DNA of 64,000 nt. Source: Porphyrobacter sp. (lineage in GTDB: Bacteria; Pseudomonadota; Alphaproteobacteria; Sphingomonadales; Sphingomonadaceae). Positions 53,415 to 63,468 of the stretch are shown one piece after another (position 1 is the stretch's first letter; every line of letters starts with the position of its first letter). Under the pieces are notes generated by a model, which did not search any database, was not told where the DNA came from, and saw only the letters and a list, made by a program, of their open reading frames with translations. The position numbers and the translations under genes are program-made. The stretch spans positions 62,001-126,000 of the forward strand of contig JAGIBN010000002.1 in assembly GCA_017744315.1 (NCBI GenBank), read 5' to 3'.

Positions 53415-54206
53415 ATGGCGGTTCCCACCGTCTCCATGCAGCAATTGATCGAGGCCGGCGCACACTTCGGCCACCAGACCCATCGCTGGAACCCGCGGAT
53501 GAAGCCGTACATCTTCGGCTCGCGCAATGGCGTCCACATCCTCGACCTGTCGCAGACCGTTCCGCTGTTCGCGCGTTCGCTGGACTTCATCGCCGCGACC
53601 GTCCGTTCGGGCGGCAAGGTGCTGTTCGTCGGCACCAAGCGCCAGGCGCAGGAGCCGATCGCTCAGGCTGCGCGCGCTTGCGGCCAGCACTTCGTCAACC
53701 ACCGCTGGCTCGGCGGCATGCTGACCAACTGGAAGACCATCTCGGGCTCGATCAAGCGCCTCAAGGCTCTTGAAGAGCAGCTGTCGGGTGACACTGCCGG
53801 CCTGACCAAGAAGGAAGTCCTTCAGCTCACCCGCGAGCGTGACAAGCTCGAGCTGTCGCTCGGCGGCATCCGCGACATGGGCGGCATCCCGGACGTGATG
53901 TTCGTGATCGACGCCAACAAGGAAGAGCTGGCGATCAAGGAAGCCAACGTCCTGGGTATCCCGGTCGTGGCGATCCTCGACACCAACGTCGATCCGAACG
54001 GCATCGCTTTCCCGGTTCCGGGTAACGACGACGCCAGCCGTGCCGTGCGTCTTTACTGCGACGCCGTGGCCCAGGCGGCCACCACTGGCCGTCACGAAGG
54101 CGTGGTTGACTCGGGCGCCGACATCGGCTCGCTCGACACTCCGCCGGAAGAGACTGTGGCTGCCGAAGCTCCGGCCGCCGACGAAGCTGCTGACGTCCAG
54201 GCGTAA
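53415..54206 (+). CDS. rpsB: 30S ribosomal protein S2
   Basis: A 263-residue protein; [35 protein letters not shown] is the S2 N-terminus (named by its ends). [12 protein letters not shown] and [11 protein letters not shown] are conserved S2 motifs. The Ala/Glu-rich C-terminal extension is usual in alphaproteobacteria. It begins the rpsB-tsf operon; GGAAAGG precedes the ATG. Confidence 0.98.
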   Translation: MAVPTVSMQQLIEAGAHFGHQTHRWNPRMKPYIFGSRNGVHILDLSQTVPLFARSLDFIAATVRSGGKVLFVGTKRQAQEPIAQAARACGQHFVNHRWLGGMLTNWKTISGSIKRLKALEEQLSGDTAGLTKKEVLQLTRERDKLELSLGGIRDMGGIPDVMFVIDANKEELAIKEANVLGIPVVAILDTNVDPNGIAFPVPGNDDASRAVRLYCDAVAQAATTGRHEGVVDSGADIGSLDTPPEETVAAEAPAADEAADVQA

Positions 54207-54230
54207 GCCTCCCGTCACATTCGTATTGCA

Positions 54231-54263
54231 GGGCGCCGGATCACGCTGAGCGGTCCGGCGCCC
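54231..54263 (+). terminator. Intercistronic hairpin between rpsB and tsf
   Basis: GGGCGCCGGA (54231-54240) and TCCGGCGCCC (54254-54263) form a perfect 10-bp GC stem around a 13-base loop, without a T-run, 24 bases before tsf. It looks like a partial attenuator or mRNA-stabilising/processing hairpin that sets the S2 to EF-Ts ratio, rather than a full terminator. Confidence 0.55.
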
Positions 54264-54287
54264 AGGATATTTCAAGAGGAACGTACA

Positions 54288-55211
54288 ATGGCTTACACCG
54301 CCGCAGACGTGAAGAATCTCCGTGAGCGCACCGGCGCCGGGATGATGGACTGCAAGAAGGCGCTGGACGAAACCGGGGGCGATTTCGAAGCCGCGGTCGA
54401 CGCGCTGCGCGCCAAGGGCCTCGCTGCCGCCGCCAAGAAGTCGAGCCGCACCGCGGCCGAAGGTCTGGTCGGCGTTGCCGTGACCGGCACCAAGGGTGTC
54501 GCGGTCGAGGTCAACTCGGAAACCGACTTCGTTGCCAAGAACGACCAGTTCCAGGATTTCGTGCGCAACGCCACGGAAGCCGCCCTGACGCTCGCTTCGG
54601 ACGAAGTCGAAGCGCTCAAGGACGCGGCCTATCCGGGCGGCGGCACCGTTGGCGAGACGCTCACCAACAACGTCGCAACCATCGGCGAAAACCAGCAGCT
54701 GCGCCGCATCAAGAGCGTCTCGGTCAGCAAGGGCGTGGTCGTGCCTTACATGCACAACGCCCAGGCGCCGAACCTCGGCAAGATCGGCGTGCTCGTCGCC
54801 CTCGAGAGCGAGGCTGATGCCGCGACTCTCGAAGCGCTCGGCAAGCAGCTGGCGATGCACATCGCCGCCGCGTTCCCGCAGGCTCTTGATGCCGACGGCC
54901 TCGACGCCGAAGTGATCGAGCGCGAGCGCAAGATCGCCGCGGAAAAGGCTGCCGAAACCGGCAAGCCCGCCGACGTGCAGGCCAAAATGGTCGACGGCGC
55001 GGTGAAGAAGTACGCCAAGGAGAACGCCCTGCTGAGCCAGGTGTTCGTAATGGACAACAAGACTGCCATTTCGGACGTCGTTGCCCAGGCTGGCAAGGCC
55101 GCCGGCACGCCGATCGTGCTGAAGGACTATGTCCGCTTCCAGCTCGGCGAAGGCATCGAGAAGGAAGTCACCGACTTCGCAGCGGAAGTTGCCGCTGCGG
55201 TCGCCGGCTGA
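54288..55211 (+). CDS. tsf: Translation elongation factor Ts
   Basis: The 307-residue nucleotide-exchange factor for EF-Tu. [26 protein letters not shown] (UBA-like domain), TDFVAKND (the EF-Ts core signature) and the C-terminal dimerisation region are present. AGAGGAAC ribosome site. Ends in a strong terminator. Confidence 0.98.
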   Translation: MAYTAADVKNLRERTGAGMMDCKKALDETGGDFEAAVDALRAKGLAAAAKKSSRTAAEGLVGVAVTGTKGVAVEVNSETDFVAKNDQFQDFVRNATEAALTLASDEVEALKDAAYPGGGTVGETLTNNVATIGENQQLRRIKSVSVSKGVVVPYMHNAQAPNLGKIGVLVALESEADAATLEALGKQLAMHIAAAFPQALDADGLDAEVIERERKIAAEKAAETGKPADVQAKMVDGAVKKYAKENALLSQVFVMDNKTAISDVVAQAGKAAGTPIVLKDYVRFQLGEGIEKEVTDFAAEVAAAVAG

Positions 55212-55239
55212 TCCTTTCCGCCAGCTTCGGCTTTGAAGA

Positions 55240-55270
55240 GGCCGCCGGACTTAGGTTCGGCGGCCTTTTT
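55240..55270 (+). terminator. Rho-independent terminator after tsf
   Basis: GGCCGCCG and CGGCGGCC form an 8-bp stem around ACTTAGGTT, followed by TTTTT, a classic terminator ending the rpsB-tsf transcript. Confidence 0.85.
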
Positions 55271-55371
55271 CGTGCCTAGGTTAACGCGGACGAAGAACCG
55301 ATCAGCGCATAATCCGCTCTAAATGAGTGACGGGGCGTGTGACACGGCGTCTCGCAAGCCCGTTCGCCCCC

Positions 55372-55399
55372 TTGGCACCTGCCTGCCGCGCTCTATAAG
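55372..55399 (+). promoter_or_regulatory. Sigma-70 promoter for pyrH operon
   Basis: TTGGCA (55372-55377), 16 bp, TATAAG (55394-55399), 40 bases before the pyrH start. It suits initiation of the pyrH-frr-uppS-cdsA-dxr-rseP transcript after the tsf terminator. Inferred from spacing and sequence only. Confidence 0.6.
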
Positions 55400-55438
55400 G
55401 GCGGCAAATCCCAATCTTTCCGGAGAGAACCCAGCCCC

Positions 55439-56161
55439 ATGCCAATGCCCAGCGTCAAGCGCGTCCTGCTCAAGTTATCGGGCGAAGTGCTTATGGGCGG
55501 GCAGCAGTTCGGAATCGATCCTGCGATCGTCAATGAGCTCGCGACCGAGGTGAAGGCGGCCAAGGACAGCGGGCTCGAAATCTGCCTGGTCATCGGGGGC
55601 GGAAACATCTTTCGCGGAATGGCCGGAGCGGCCCAGGGCATGGACCGGGCGCAGGCCGATTACATGGGCATGCTGGCGACGGTGATGAATGCCCTGGCGA
55701 TGCAGAATGCGCTCGAACAGCTTGGTGTTCACACGCGAGTTCAGTCGGCGGTGCAGATGGACCAGGTCTGTGAACCGGTTATCCGGCGACGAGCTGAGCG
55801 CCATCTGGAGAAGGGCAGGGTGGTGATCTTCGCCGCCGGCGTCGGCAGCCCCTACTTCACCACCGACAGTGGCGCAGCCTTGCGCGCCGCCGAGATGAAG
55901 TGCGACGCGCTGCTCAAGGGCACCAGCGTCGACGGCGTCTACGACGACGATCCGAAGAAAAATCCGGATGCGAAGCGTTTCAATACTGTGAGTTACGACC
56001 GTGTTCTTGCAGACAATCTTAAGGTCATGGATGCCTCTGCCGTGGCGCTTTGCCGCGACAACGAGATCCCGATCGTGGTCTTCTCGATCCGCGAAAAGGG
56101 AAATCTGGCGCGCGTGCTGTCAGGTGAAGGTGTACAGACGATAGTGCAAAAGGAAGCCTGA
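55439..56161 (+). CDS. pyrH: UMP kinase
   Basis: A 240-residue hexameric kinase converting UMP to UDP. Motifs [19 protein letters not shown] (N-terminus), [11 protein letters not shown], and [13 protein letters not shown] in the nucleotide site are conserved. ATG 55439 or 55445; GGAGAGAACC lies upstream. Followed by frr after one base. Confidence 0.97.
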   Translation: MPMPSVKRVLLKLSGEVLMGGQQFGIDPAIVNELATEVKAAKDSGLEICLVIGGGNIFRGMAGAAQGMDRAQADYMGMLATVMNALAMQNALEQLGVHTRVQSAVQMDQVCEPVIRRRAERHLEKGRVVIFAAGVGSPYFTTDSGAALRAAEMKCDALLKGTSVDGVYDDDPKKNPDAKRFNTVSYDRVLADNLKVMDASAVALCRDNEIPIVVFSIREKGNLARVLSGEGVQTIVQKEA

Positions 56162-56162
56162 G

Positions 56163-56720
56163 ATGCCGAAGTATGACAAGGCCGATATCGAGCGCCGCAT
56201 GGTCGGCGCGGTTGAGAGCCTGAAGAGCGATCTTTCGGGCTTGCGCACCGGTCGCGCCAACGTGGCCCTGCTCGACCCCGTGGTGGTCGAGGTTTACGGT
56301 TCGATGATGCCGTTGAACCAGGTTGCCACCGTGTCTGCCCCCGAACCACGCATGCTGAGCGTTCAGGTGTGGGACCGGTCGAACGTGATCCCGGTGGAAA
56401 AGGGCATCTCCCACGCCAACCTCGGCCTCAATCCGATCGTCGATGGTCAGACCTTGCGCCTGCCGTTGCCCGATCTCACCGAGGAGCGCCGCAAGGATCT
56501 GGCCAAGCTGGCCGGCAAGTACGCCGAGAGCGCCAAGATCGCGATCCGCAACGTGCGCCGCGATGGCATGGAAGCGCTCAAGGACGACGAGAAGAAGAAG
56601 GAAATCTCCGAGGACGATCGCAAGCGGATGGAAGATGAAGTCCAGAAGCTGACCGATCGTTTCGTGGCTGATGTCGATGCCGCTGCGGCGCACAAGGAAA
56701 AGGAAATTCTGCAGCCGTGA
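56163..56720 (+). CDS. frr: Ribosome recycling factor
   Basis: A 185-residue protein that splits post-termination ribosomes with [33 protein letters not shown] (first helix, named by its ends) and the beta core [17 protein letters not shown] are typical. Overlaps uppS by four bases (GTGA). Confidence 0.97.
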   Translation: MPKYDKADIERRMVGAVESLKSDLSGLRTGRANVALLDPVVVEVYGSMMPLNQVATVSAPEPRMLSVQVWDRSNVIPVEKGISHANLGLNPIVDGQTLRLPLPDLTEERRKDLAKLAGKYAESAKIAIRNVRRDGMEALKDDEKKKEISEDDRKRMEDEVQKLTDRFVADVDAAAAHKEKEILQP

Positions 56721-57478
56721 ACGCTTCTTCCCCGTCTCCGATCACTTCGGGTGAAGGCGGTGCAGCCTCGCCGGGGGCTCAAGGTTCAGTGCGGAAAGAC
56801 GGAAAGCCTGAAGGTGCGCGTCATGTGGCGATCATCATGGACGGCAATGGCCGGTGGGCCAAGCGGCGCCACCTGCCGCGCGCGCTCGGGCATCAACGCG
56901 GGGTAGAAGCCGTGCGCCGGCTCGTGCGCGCGATCGGGCCGCTGGGGATCGACTGCCTCACGCTTTACGCCTTTTCCTCCGAGAACTGGAAGCGGCCCGA
57001 CGAGGAGATTTCCGATCTCATGGGCTTGATGCGGAAGTTCATCCGTAGCGACTTGCCCGAATTCATTGCCAACGACGTTCGGCTGAAGATCCTAGGCGAT
57101 TATAAGGCCATGGCGCCGGATATTGTCGAAATGCTCGAAGACGCGCTGGCACGGACTGCCGGGGGCAGCAGGACCTTGGCGGTGGCCCTCAATTACGGGT
57201 CGCAGCAAGAGATCGCCCGCGCGGCCGCCAAGGCTGCCGCTGAAGGCCCGGTGACGCCCGAGACGATCAGTGCGCACCTCGACACGGCGGATCTGCCGCC
57301 GCTCGACTTGTTGATCCGCACCTCGGGCGAAGTCAGGCTGTCGAATTTCCTGCTCTGGCAAGCGGCCTATGCCGAAATGTGGTTCACCGATGTGTTGTGG
57401 CCGGATTTCTCTCTCGCGCATTTAGAAGAGGCATTGGCGAGTTTCGCCAGCAGGGAGCGGCGATATGGCGGACGATAG
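56717..57478 (+). CDS. uppS: Undecaprenyl diphosphate synthase (cis-prenyltransferase)
   Basis: A 253-residue enzyme making the C55 lipid carrier for cell-wall synthesis. [16 protein letters not shown] with the catalytic Asp, [24 protein letters not shown] and the C-terminal [18 protein letters not shown] are hallmark motifs. It starts at GTG 56717 inside frr's stop; residues 1-33 are an unconserved Gly/Ser/Pro leader. Overlaps cdsA by 14 bases. Confidence 0.95.
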   Translation: MNASSPSPITSGEGGAASPGAQGSVRKDGKPEGARHVAIIMDGNGRWAKRRHLPRALGHQRGVEAVRRLVRAIGPLGIDCLTLYAFSSENWKRPDEEISDLMGLMRKFIRSDLPEFIANDVRLKILGDYKAMAPDIVEMLEDALARTAGGSRTLAVALNYGSQQEIARAAAKAAAEGPVTPETISAHLDTADLPPLDLLIRTSGEVRLSNFLLWQAAYAEMWFTDVLWPDFSLAHLEEALASFASRERRYGGR

Positions 57479-58223
57479 GCCGGCGGCTCAGATCCCGGGC
57501 GATTTTGACCCGGTGCCGTTTAAGACGCGAACGGCGGACTTGCCGATCCGCCTGGCTTCGGCGGCGATGATGCTTGCAGTGCTGTTCCTGGCGCTGTGGC
57601 TCGGCGGGCAGGCGCTCGACACCTTCATCTATCTGGTGGCGCTGATCGGCTTCGTCGAGTTCATGCTGCTGGTGTTCAAGGCAACCCCGCGCTTCTTCGT
57701 TCGCTTCCCGGCGGTTATCGCCGGAGCGTTCTATTTCGGCTGTGCAGCTTCGATCATGACTGGGGCGGGCACGTTCCTGCTGGTGCTCGTTATCGGCGTC
57801 ACCGTCGCCACGGACACCGGAGCCTACTTTGCCGGCCGGGCCATCGGCGGGCCGAAGATTGCCCCCTCTATTAGCCCGTCCAAGACCTGGGCCGGCTTGG
57901 CAGGAGGAATGATCGCCTCCGCCGCCTGGGTCTTTGTCTGGGTCATGGCGATCGACGCGCCGTTTGATGCCTGGCTTGGGCCGCGGTTCGAGCTGGGTCT
58001 CAATCTCTCGTTCCAGAACCTCGTAGGTGCTGCGTTGCTCGGAGCCGGCCTCGCGGTTGTCGCGCAGGCCGGGGACTTCTTCGAAAGCTGGCTGAAGCGG
58101 CGCGCGGGCGTGAAAGACAGTTCACGCCTGATCCCGGGCCATGGCGGGGTGTTCGACCGGATCGACAGTCTCATCCCCGTGGCGATCGTGGCCGGTTTCG
58201 TTGCGACGCAGATGGTCGGCTAG
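57465..58223 (+). CDS. cdsA: Phosphatidate cytidylyltransferase
   Basis: A 252-residue membrane enzyme making CDP-diacylglycerol, the precursor used by pssA. Several helices and the C-terminal CTP-transferase signature SRLIPGHGGVFDRIDSL (about 222-238) are present. Short for the family, as usual in this group. Overlaps uppS and lies 10 bases before dxr. Confidence 0.95.
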   Translation: MADDRPAAQIPGDFDPVPFKTRTADLPIRLASAAMMLAVLFLALWLGGQALDTFIYLVALIGFVEFMLLVFKATPRFFVRFPAVIAGAFYFGCAASIMTGAGTFLLVLVIGVTVATDTGAYFAGRAIGGPKIAPSISPSKTWAGLAGGMIASAAWVFVWVMAIDAPFDAWLGPRFELGLNLSFQNLVGAALLGAGLAVVAQAGDFFESWLKRRAGVKDSSRLIPGHGGVFDRIDSLIPVAIVAGFVATQMVG

Positions 58224-58233
58224 GTCCCGTACG

Positions 58234-59394
58234 ATGCGTACAATCACGATTCTCGGTGCAACCGGCTCGATCGGGGCTTCGACGCTCGATTTGATCCGGC
58301 GCAACCGGGCAGAGTGGCAAGTGGTGGCGCTTACGGCCCATTCGCAGGCCGGTGAGCTTGCCCGCCTGGCACGCGAGTTCAGGCCCGAAGTTGCGGTCAT
58401 CGGCGACGAGGCCCGCTTGCCGGAATTGCGTGAAGCTCTTGCAGGAACGGGAATCGAGACTGCGGGCGGCTCACAAGCGTTGTGTGAAGCCGCTGCCCGA
58501 ACAACCGACCTGACAGTCTCGGCCATCGTCGGCGCCGCCGGCTTGGCCCCGACGATGGCGGCGATTGAGCGGGGCGGCGTGGTGGCCCTGGCCAACAAGG
58601 AAGCGCTGGTATCGGCCGGCGATGTGATGACCGCCGCGGTGGAGCGGTTCGGGGCGACGCTGTTGCCGACCGACAGCGAGCACAACGCGATCTTCCAGTG
58701 CTTGCAGGCGGGCCGCATCGAGGATGTTCGCTCGATCACACTTACGGCCAGCGGCGGACCGTTCCGCGAATGGAAGCGGGACCAATTGCGCGCGGCGACG
58801 CCGGCCCAGGCGCTCAAGCATCCGAACTGGGACATGGGCGCGAAGATCACCATCGATTCCGCGACGATGATGAACAAGGGTCTCGAATATATCGAGGCGC
58901 ATCGGCTGTTTCCGGTCGGCCTCGAGAAGATCCGCATCCTCGTGCATCCGCAAAGCGTGATCCACTCGATGGTCGAATACCGTGATGGCTCCACCCTGGC
59001 GCAACTCGGCCCGTCTGACATGCGGGTGCCGATCGCCTCGTGCCTCGCCTGGCCCGCACGCATGGACACGCCATGCGCGCCGTTGGATCTTGCCGCTCTG
59101 GGTACGTTGTCCTTCTTTGCACCTGACGAAGAGCGCTTCCCGGCGACCAGGCTGGCGCGTGAAGCGGTCGAGGCGGGCGGGGCTGCCCCCGCAGTGCTCA
59201 ACGCAGCGAACGAGGTCGCCGTGGCGGCCTTTCTCGCCGGTCAGATAGCGTTCACCGATATTTCGTCATTGGTAGCGCAAACTCTCGACAGCGACCTGCC
59301 ACCCGCGCCACAGTGCCTCGACGACGTTCTCGCCGTTGATGCTTTGGCGAGGGTTCGGGCCGCCGAAAAGCTGGAGATTCCCCGAGTTGCTTGA
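58234..59394 (+). CDS. dxr: 1-deoxy-D-xylulose 5-phosphate reductoisomerase
   Basis: A 386-residue NADPH enzyme of the MEP isoprenoid pathway. ILGATGSIGASTLDLI (NADPH-binding), ALANKEALVSAGD, LPTDSEHNAIFQ (metal site Asp and Glu) and the flexible-loop region are conserved. ATG 58234; a longer frame from 58141 is inside cdsA. Overlaps rseP. Confidence 0.97.
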   Translation: MRTITILGATGSIGASTLDLIRRNRAEWQVVALTAHSQAGELARLAREFRPEVAVIGDEARLPELREALAGTGIETAGGSQALCEAAARTTDLTVSAIVGAAGLAPTMAAIERGGVVALANKEALVSAGDVMTAAVERFGATLLPTDSEHNAIFQCLQAGRIEDVRSITLTASGGPFREWKRDQLRAATPAQALKHPNWDMGAKITIDSATMMNKGLEYIEAHRLFPVGLEKIRILVHPQSVIHSMVEYRDGSTLAQLGPSDMRVPIASCLAWPARMDTPCAPLDLAALGTLSFFAPDEERFPATRLAREAVEAGGAAPAVLNAANEVAVAAFLAGQIAFTDISSLVAQTLDSDLPPAPQCLDDVLAVDALARVRAAEKLEIPRVA

Positions 59395-60502
59395 AAGCGT
59401 TCCCTGGTGGATGTGGATTGTTGGCTTCCTGCTGGTGCTGGGGCCGTTGGTTACCGTCCATGAACTCGGTCATTACCTCGTCGGTCGCTGGTTCGGCGTA
59501 AAAGCTGAGAGCTTCTCGGTCGGTTTCGGCAAGGAGCTGGCGGGCTTTACCGACAAGCGCGGTACGCGTTGGAAACTCTCTGCTTTGCCGCTTGGCGGGT
59601 ACGTCCAGTTTGCTGGCGATATGAACCCCGCTGGGCAACCCAGTGAAGAATGGCTGGCGTTGCCAGAGGAAGAGCGGGCGAAGACCTTCCAGGCCAAGCC
59701 GCTGTGGCAGCGCGCCCTGATCGTGCTGGCGGGGCCGATGACCAACTTCCTCGTCGCGATCGCAATCCTGGCGAGCTTCAATTTTGCTTATGGTCGACTG
59801 GAAGTTCCTCCAGTGGTCGCGATGTTGATCGAAGACGGCGCAGCGGCCAAGGCTGGGATCAAGGTCGGTGACCGTATCCTGACCGTGAATGGCAAGACGA
59901 TCGAGGGTTTCAATCAGGTTCCTTCGATGGTCGCGGCCTATCCCGGTGAGGACATTACCTTCCAGGTCGAGCGCGGCGGCGAGCGCCTCACCTACGAATT
60001 CGAGATCGCTGCAGTGAAGGAGCGAGATCGCTTCGGGAACGAGTTTCTGACTGGGCAGGTCGGCATAGGATCGGGGCCAGGGCGTTTGGTGCCGGTTGGC
60101 GCGGGCGAAGCCTTTGTACTGTCGGTGCGGCAGACGGGCGACATCGTCAGCATGATGGTGACGGGAATTCAGCAGATTGTTACCGGTCGCCGCCCGATTA
60201 CGGAGCTGGGCGGACCGATCAAGATCGCCAAGTTTTCAGGTGAGCAACTGAGCCTTGGATGGCGCGAATACGTGTGGTTTGCGGCCATGATCTCGATTAA
60301 CTTGGCATTCATTAACCTGCTGCCAATTCCGGCCCTAGACGGTGGGCACCTGGCTTTCTACGCGGCCGAAGCGGTCCGCCGGAAACCGGCCAGTCCGCGC
60401 AGTCAGGAATGGGCGTTCCGCACCGGTATAGCCTTCGTGCTGGCCTTGATGCTGTTCGTTACCATCAACGACGTTGCTTCGCTGTCATTGTTCGGCAGCT
60501 AG
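59387..60502 (+). CDS. rseP: Site-2 zinc protease RseP
   Basis: A 371-residue membrane metalloprotease. HExxH is at residues 25-29 (VHELGHYLVG), followed by PDZ domain(s) (about 100-220, VVAMLIEDGAAAKAGIKVGDRILTVNG) and the C-terminal NLLPIPALDGGHLAFY with the third zinc ligand Asp. It cleaves anti-sigma factors and signal peptides. The start TTG 59387 overlaps dxr and gives the family N-terminus with GGAG ten bases upstream; a non-ATG start makes expression weak. Confidence 0.94.
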   Translation: MLESVPWWMWIVGFLLVLGPLVTVHELGHYLVGRWFGVKAESFSVGFGKELAGFTDKRGTRWKLSALPLGGYVQFAGDMNPAGQPSEEWLALPEEERAKTFQAKPLWQRALIVLAGPMTNFLVAIAILASFNFAYGRLEVPPVVAMLIEDGAAAKAGIKVGDRILTVNGKTIEGFNQVPSMVAAYPGEDITFQVERGGERLTYEFEIAAVKERDRFGNEFLTGQVGIGSGPGRLVPVGAGEAFVLSVRQTGDIVSMMVTGIQQIVTGRRPITELGGPIKIAKFSGEQLSLGWREYVWFAAMISINLAFINLLPIPALDGGHLAFYAAEAVRRKPASPRSQEWAFRTGIAFVLALMLFVTINDVASLSLFGS

Positions 60503-60705
60503 GCGAAAGAAGAGTGGGTCCCACCCTGCAATAGCGGGGCGGGGATAAGGAAGGCACTGCAGCGTAAATCCCGGCAAGTTTGCTTGAACGCCTGCCCCAC
60601 TTGGGGCAAGGCCGCACCTCGCGCTTTCGCGAGACTTGTCGACTTCACCGGGATGAAGTCACTGCAGCAACAAATGGGACGTGGCGCGTAAGAATGGATG
60701 GGGAC

Positions 60706-63468
60706 ATGAGCGGTAAGGCAAAGTCGATCGGCGCCTCGCATTTCGTTGTGGCCCTTCTGGGGTGCACTGTCCTGGCTGGCGTGCCGGTTGCTGCTCTTGC
60801 GCAGCAGGCTCAGCCGCCTTCTCAGTCGGACGTGCTCGCAGCACCGGCCCCGGCGCCCGCGCCTGCGGAAGGCGGTGTGATCCGCTCGATCGCCGTGGCA
60901 GGCGCGCAGCGGCTCGAACCGGCGACGATCGTCTCCTACATCCAGATGCGGGTCGGTCAGAACTACACCGCCGCGCTGGCTGACCAGGCGCTCAAGGACC
61001 TTGCCGCGACCGAGCTGTTTTCGGACTTCGATATCGACTTCGATCCGAATACCGGCAACGTGGTCATCACCGTCGTCGAAAGCCCGGTGATCAACCGCGT
61101 CGTGCTGGAGGGCAACAAGCGCCTCAAGGACGACAAGATTCTTCCCGAGATCAAGCTCGCGCCGCGACAGATTTTTACCCGCTCCAAGGTCCGCGCGGAT
61201 GTGGCGCGCATCATCGAGCTCTACAAGCGCCAGGGTCGCTTTGCGGCGACTGTCGAGCCGCAGATGGTTCAGCTCGACCAGAACCGTGTGGACGTCATCT
61301 TCGAGATCAACGAAGGTCCGAAGTCCAAGGTTCGCCAGATCAATATCATCGGGAACGAGAAGTTCTCCGACAGCGAGCTTCAGGGCGAGATGGTAACCAA
61401 GGTTGCCGGCCTGACGAAGATCTTCAGCTCGACCACGAGCTATGACCCCGACCGTCTCGCGTTCGACCAACAGCAGCTTCGCGCGTTCTACCTCAAGAAC
61501 GGCTATGTCGACTTCCGCATCGTTTCCGCGGTTGCCGAACTGACGCCGGACAAGAAAGACTTCATCATCACCTTCGTGGTGGAAGAAGGCGAACGCTACA
61601 AGTTCGGCAACGTCGAGGTCGAAAGCCAGCTGCGCGATTTCGACAGCACGGTGATGACCAAGGCCCTGCCGATGAAGACCGGCGACTGGTACGACGCCAA
61701 GCTGGTCGATGACACTATCGAGAGCATTACCGAGACTGCTGGTACCTTTGGCTACGCTTTCGCGGAAGTACGGCCGCAGTACGTGCGCAATCGCGAAAAC
61801 CTGACGATGGACCTCAAGTTCGTCATCAACGAAGCGCCGCGCGTCTATGTCGAACGTGTCGACATCAACGGCAACACCTTGACGCAGGACAAGGTCATCC
61901 GCCGCGAGTTCCGTCTTGCCGAGGGCGATGCCTTCAACTCGCTAAGCGTCAAGCGGTCGACCGCACGCATCAACTCGCTGGGCTTCTTCCAGGAAAACTT
62001 CGAGATCGAACAGGTCGATGGCAGCGCGCCTGACCGCATCGTCCTCGAAGCCAATGTCCAGGAGCAGGCGACCGGCGAACTCTCGCTTTCGGCGGGTTTC
62101 TCCAGCCTCGAGAGCTTCGTGTTCCAGGGCTCGATCCGCCAGAACAACTTCCGCGGTCGCGGCCAGACCGTGGGTCTGCAGCTCAACTACTCACGATATT
62201 CGCAGGCGTTCAACGTCAGCTTCACCGAGCCTTACGTGTTCGACAAGAACATCTCGGCCGGCGCCGATATCTACCGGCGTGACTACAACAACGCCTATTA
62301 CAAGGACACGACGGCAACCTACGAATCCTCGACTACGGGTTTCCAGGGCCGCCTGGGCATTCCGCTGACGGAGACCGTCTCGGCACTGGCCCGCTACACC
62401 TTGAACTTCGAAGACGTAACGATCGACGAGAACCAGTACTACTCGGACCTCGACGGCGACGGCGTGCGGACTTGCGATCCTATCCTCGCTGGACGCTACC
62501 TTTGCGACGCCCTCGGCAAGCGTACCAGTTCGATCCTGGGACTTTCGGTTGTCCAAAACACCCTGGACAATGGGGCGCGTCCGACGCGTGGTCAGCGGGC
62601 GATTGCCAGTGTCGACCTCGCCGGTCTGGGCGGTGACACCTACTATGTTCGCGGTCGCGCGGAAGCGAAGCGGTTCTGGCAGCTCCGCCCAGGGTTCATC
62701 TTCTCGCTCGGGGCGGAAGTCGGCTATATCCACGGGCTGAAGGACAGGGGGCCGGAAACGGACGATGTCCAGCTCACTGACCGGTTCTTCCTTGGCGAGC
62801 CTGACATCCGCGGTTTCGATATTCGCGGTGTTGGCCCTCGTGTCATACGCCAGTTCTACCAAACCGACTCCACTGGGAACGTCGTTGTTGACGCAAACGG
62901 TGATGGGGTTCTGTTGCCGTACGACAAGGACAACACGCAGAACGACGCGCTTGGTGGCCACGCTTACTACCTGGGCAGGGCCGAACTCGAGATCCCGCTG
63001 GGCTCGGGCGCCCGCGAGATGGGTATTCGCCCGTCGATCTTTGCAGACGTTGGCTCGGTCTTCGGCGTCAAGACACCGGTACTCATCGACACGTTCCCGG
63101 ACGGCAGCTTCTATCCCTCGCGCAATGCCGCGGGTGAACCTCTGTACACGCAGATCAACGACTCTACGTTGAATTCGAGCGGAGTTTGTACTGGTACCGC
63201 GGTAATTGTGACCAGTCCTACCAACTCAAATCCGGGCTGCTTGCCCTCAAGCAATGGCCAGGCCAACAACGTCCCCATCGGCACGACTTATCCCGCCTTC
63301 AAGGAAACGTTCCTCGGCAACTCCGCGATGCCTCGCCTTTCGGTCGGTATCGGCGTAAACTGGAATTCGCCCTTCGGACCTTTCCGTATCGACTTCGCCT
63401 ATCCCATCCTCAAACAGGAAGGCGACGACACCAAGAAGTTCTCCTTCAACGTAGGGACCCAATTCTAA
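60706..63468 (+). CDS. bamA: Outer membrane protein assembly factor BamA
   Basis: A 920-residue Omp85 protein inserting beta barrels. Signal peptide about 1-32 (ending ALA|QQ), a Pro/Ala-rich stretch, then five POTRA domains (about 60-475) and the 16-strand barrel with the conserved VRGF-like FDIRGVGPRV and the terminal F (GTQF). ATG 60706 is chosen over 60694; GGGGA lies just before. Two extracellular loops carry Cys pairs (CDPILAGRYLC and CTGTAVIVTSPTNSNPGC), probably disulfides, which is unusual for BamA. Overlaps skp by one base. Confidence 0.95.
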   Translation: MSGKAKSIGASHFVVALLGCTVLAGVPVAALAQQAQPPSQSDVLAAPAPAPAPAEGGVIRSIAVAGAQRLEPATIVSYIQMRVGQNYTAALADQALKDLAATELFSDFDIDFDPNTGNVVITVVESPVINRVVLEGNKRLKDDKILPEIKLAPRQIFTRSKVRADVARIIELYKRQGRFAATVEPQMVQLDQNRVDVIFEINEGPKSKVRQINIIGNEKFSDSELQGEMVTKVAGLTKIFSSTTSYDPDRLAFDQQQLRAFYLKNGYVDFRIVSAVAELTPDKKDFIITFVVEEGERYKFGNVEVESQLRDFDSTVMTKALPMKTGDWYDAKLVDDTIESITETAGTFGYAFAEVRPQYVRNRENLTMDLKFVINEAPRVYVERVDINGNTLTQDKVIRREFRLAEGDAFNSLSVKRSTARINSLGFFQENFEIEQVDGSAPDRIVLEANVQEQATGELSLSAGFSSLESFVFQGSIRQNNFRGRGQTVGLQLNYSRYSQAFNVSFTEPYVFDKNISAGADIYRRDYNNAYYKDTTATYESSTTGFQGRLGIPLTETVSALARYTLNFEDVTIDENQYYSDLDGDGVRTCDPILAGRYLCDALGKRTSSILGLSVVQNTLDNGARPTRGQRAIASVDLAGLGGDTYYVRGRAEAKRFWQLRPGFIFSLGAEVGYIHGLKDRGPETDDVQLTDRFFLGEPDIRGFDIRGVGPRVIRQFYQTDSTGNVVVDANGDGVLLPYDKDNTQNDALGGHAYYLGRAELEIPLGSGAREMGIRPSIFADVGSVFGVKTPVLIDTFPDGSFYPSRNAAGEPLYTQINDSTLNSSGVCTGTAVIVTSPTNSNPGCLPSSNGQANNVPIGTTYPAFKETFLGNSAMPRLSVGIGVNWNSPFGPFRIDFAYPILKQEGDDTKKFSFNVGTQF

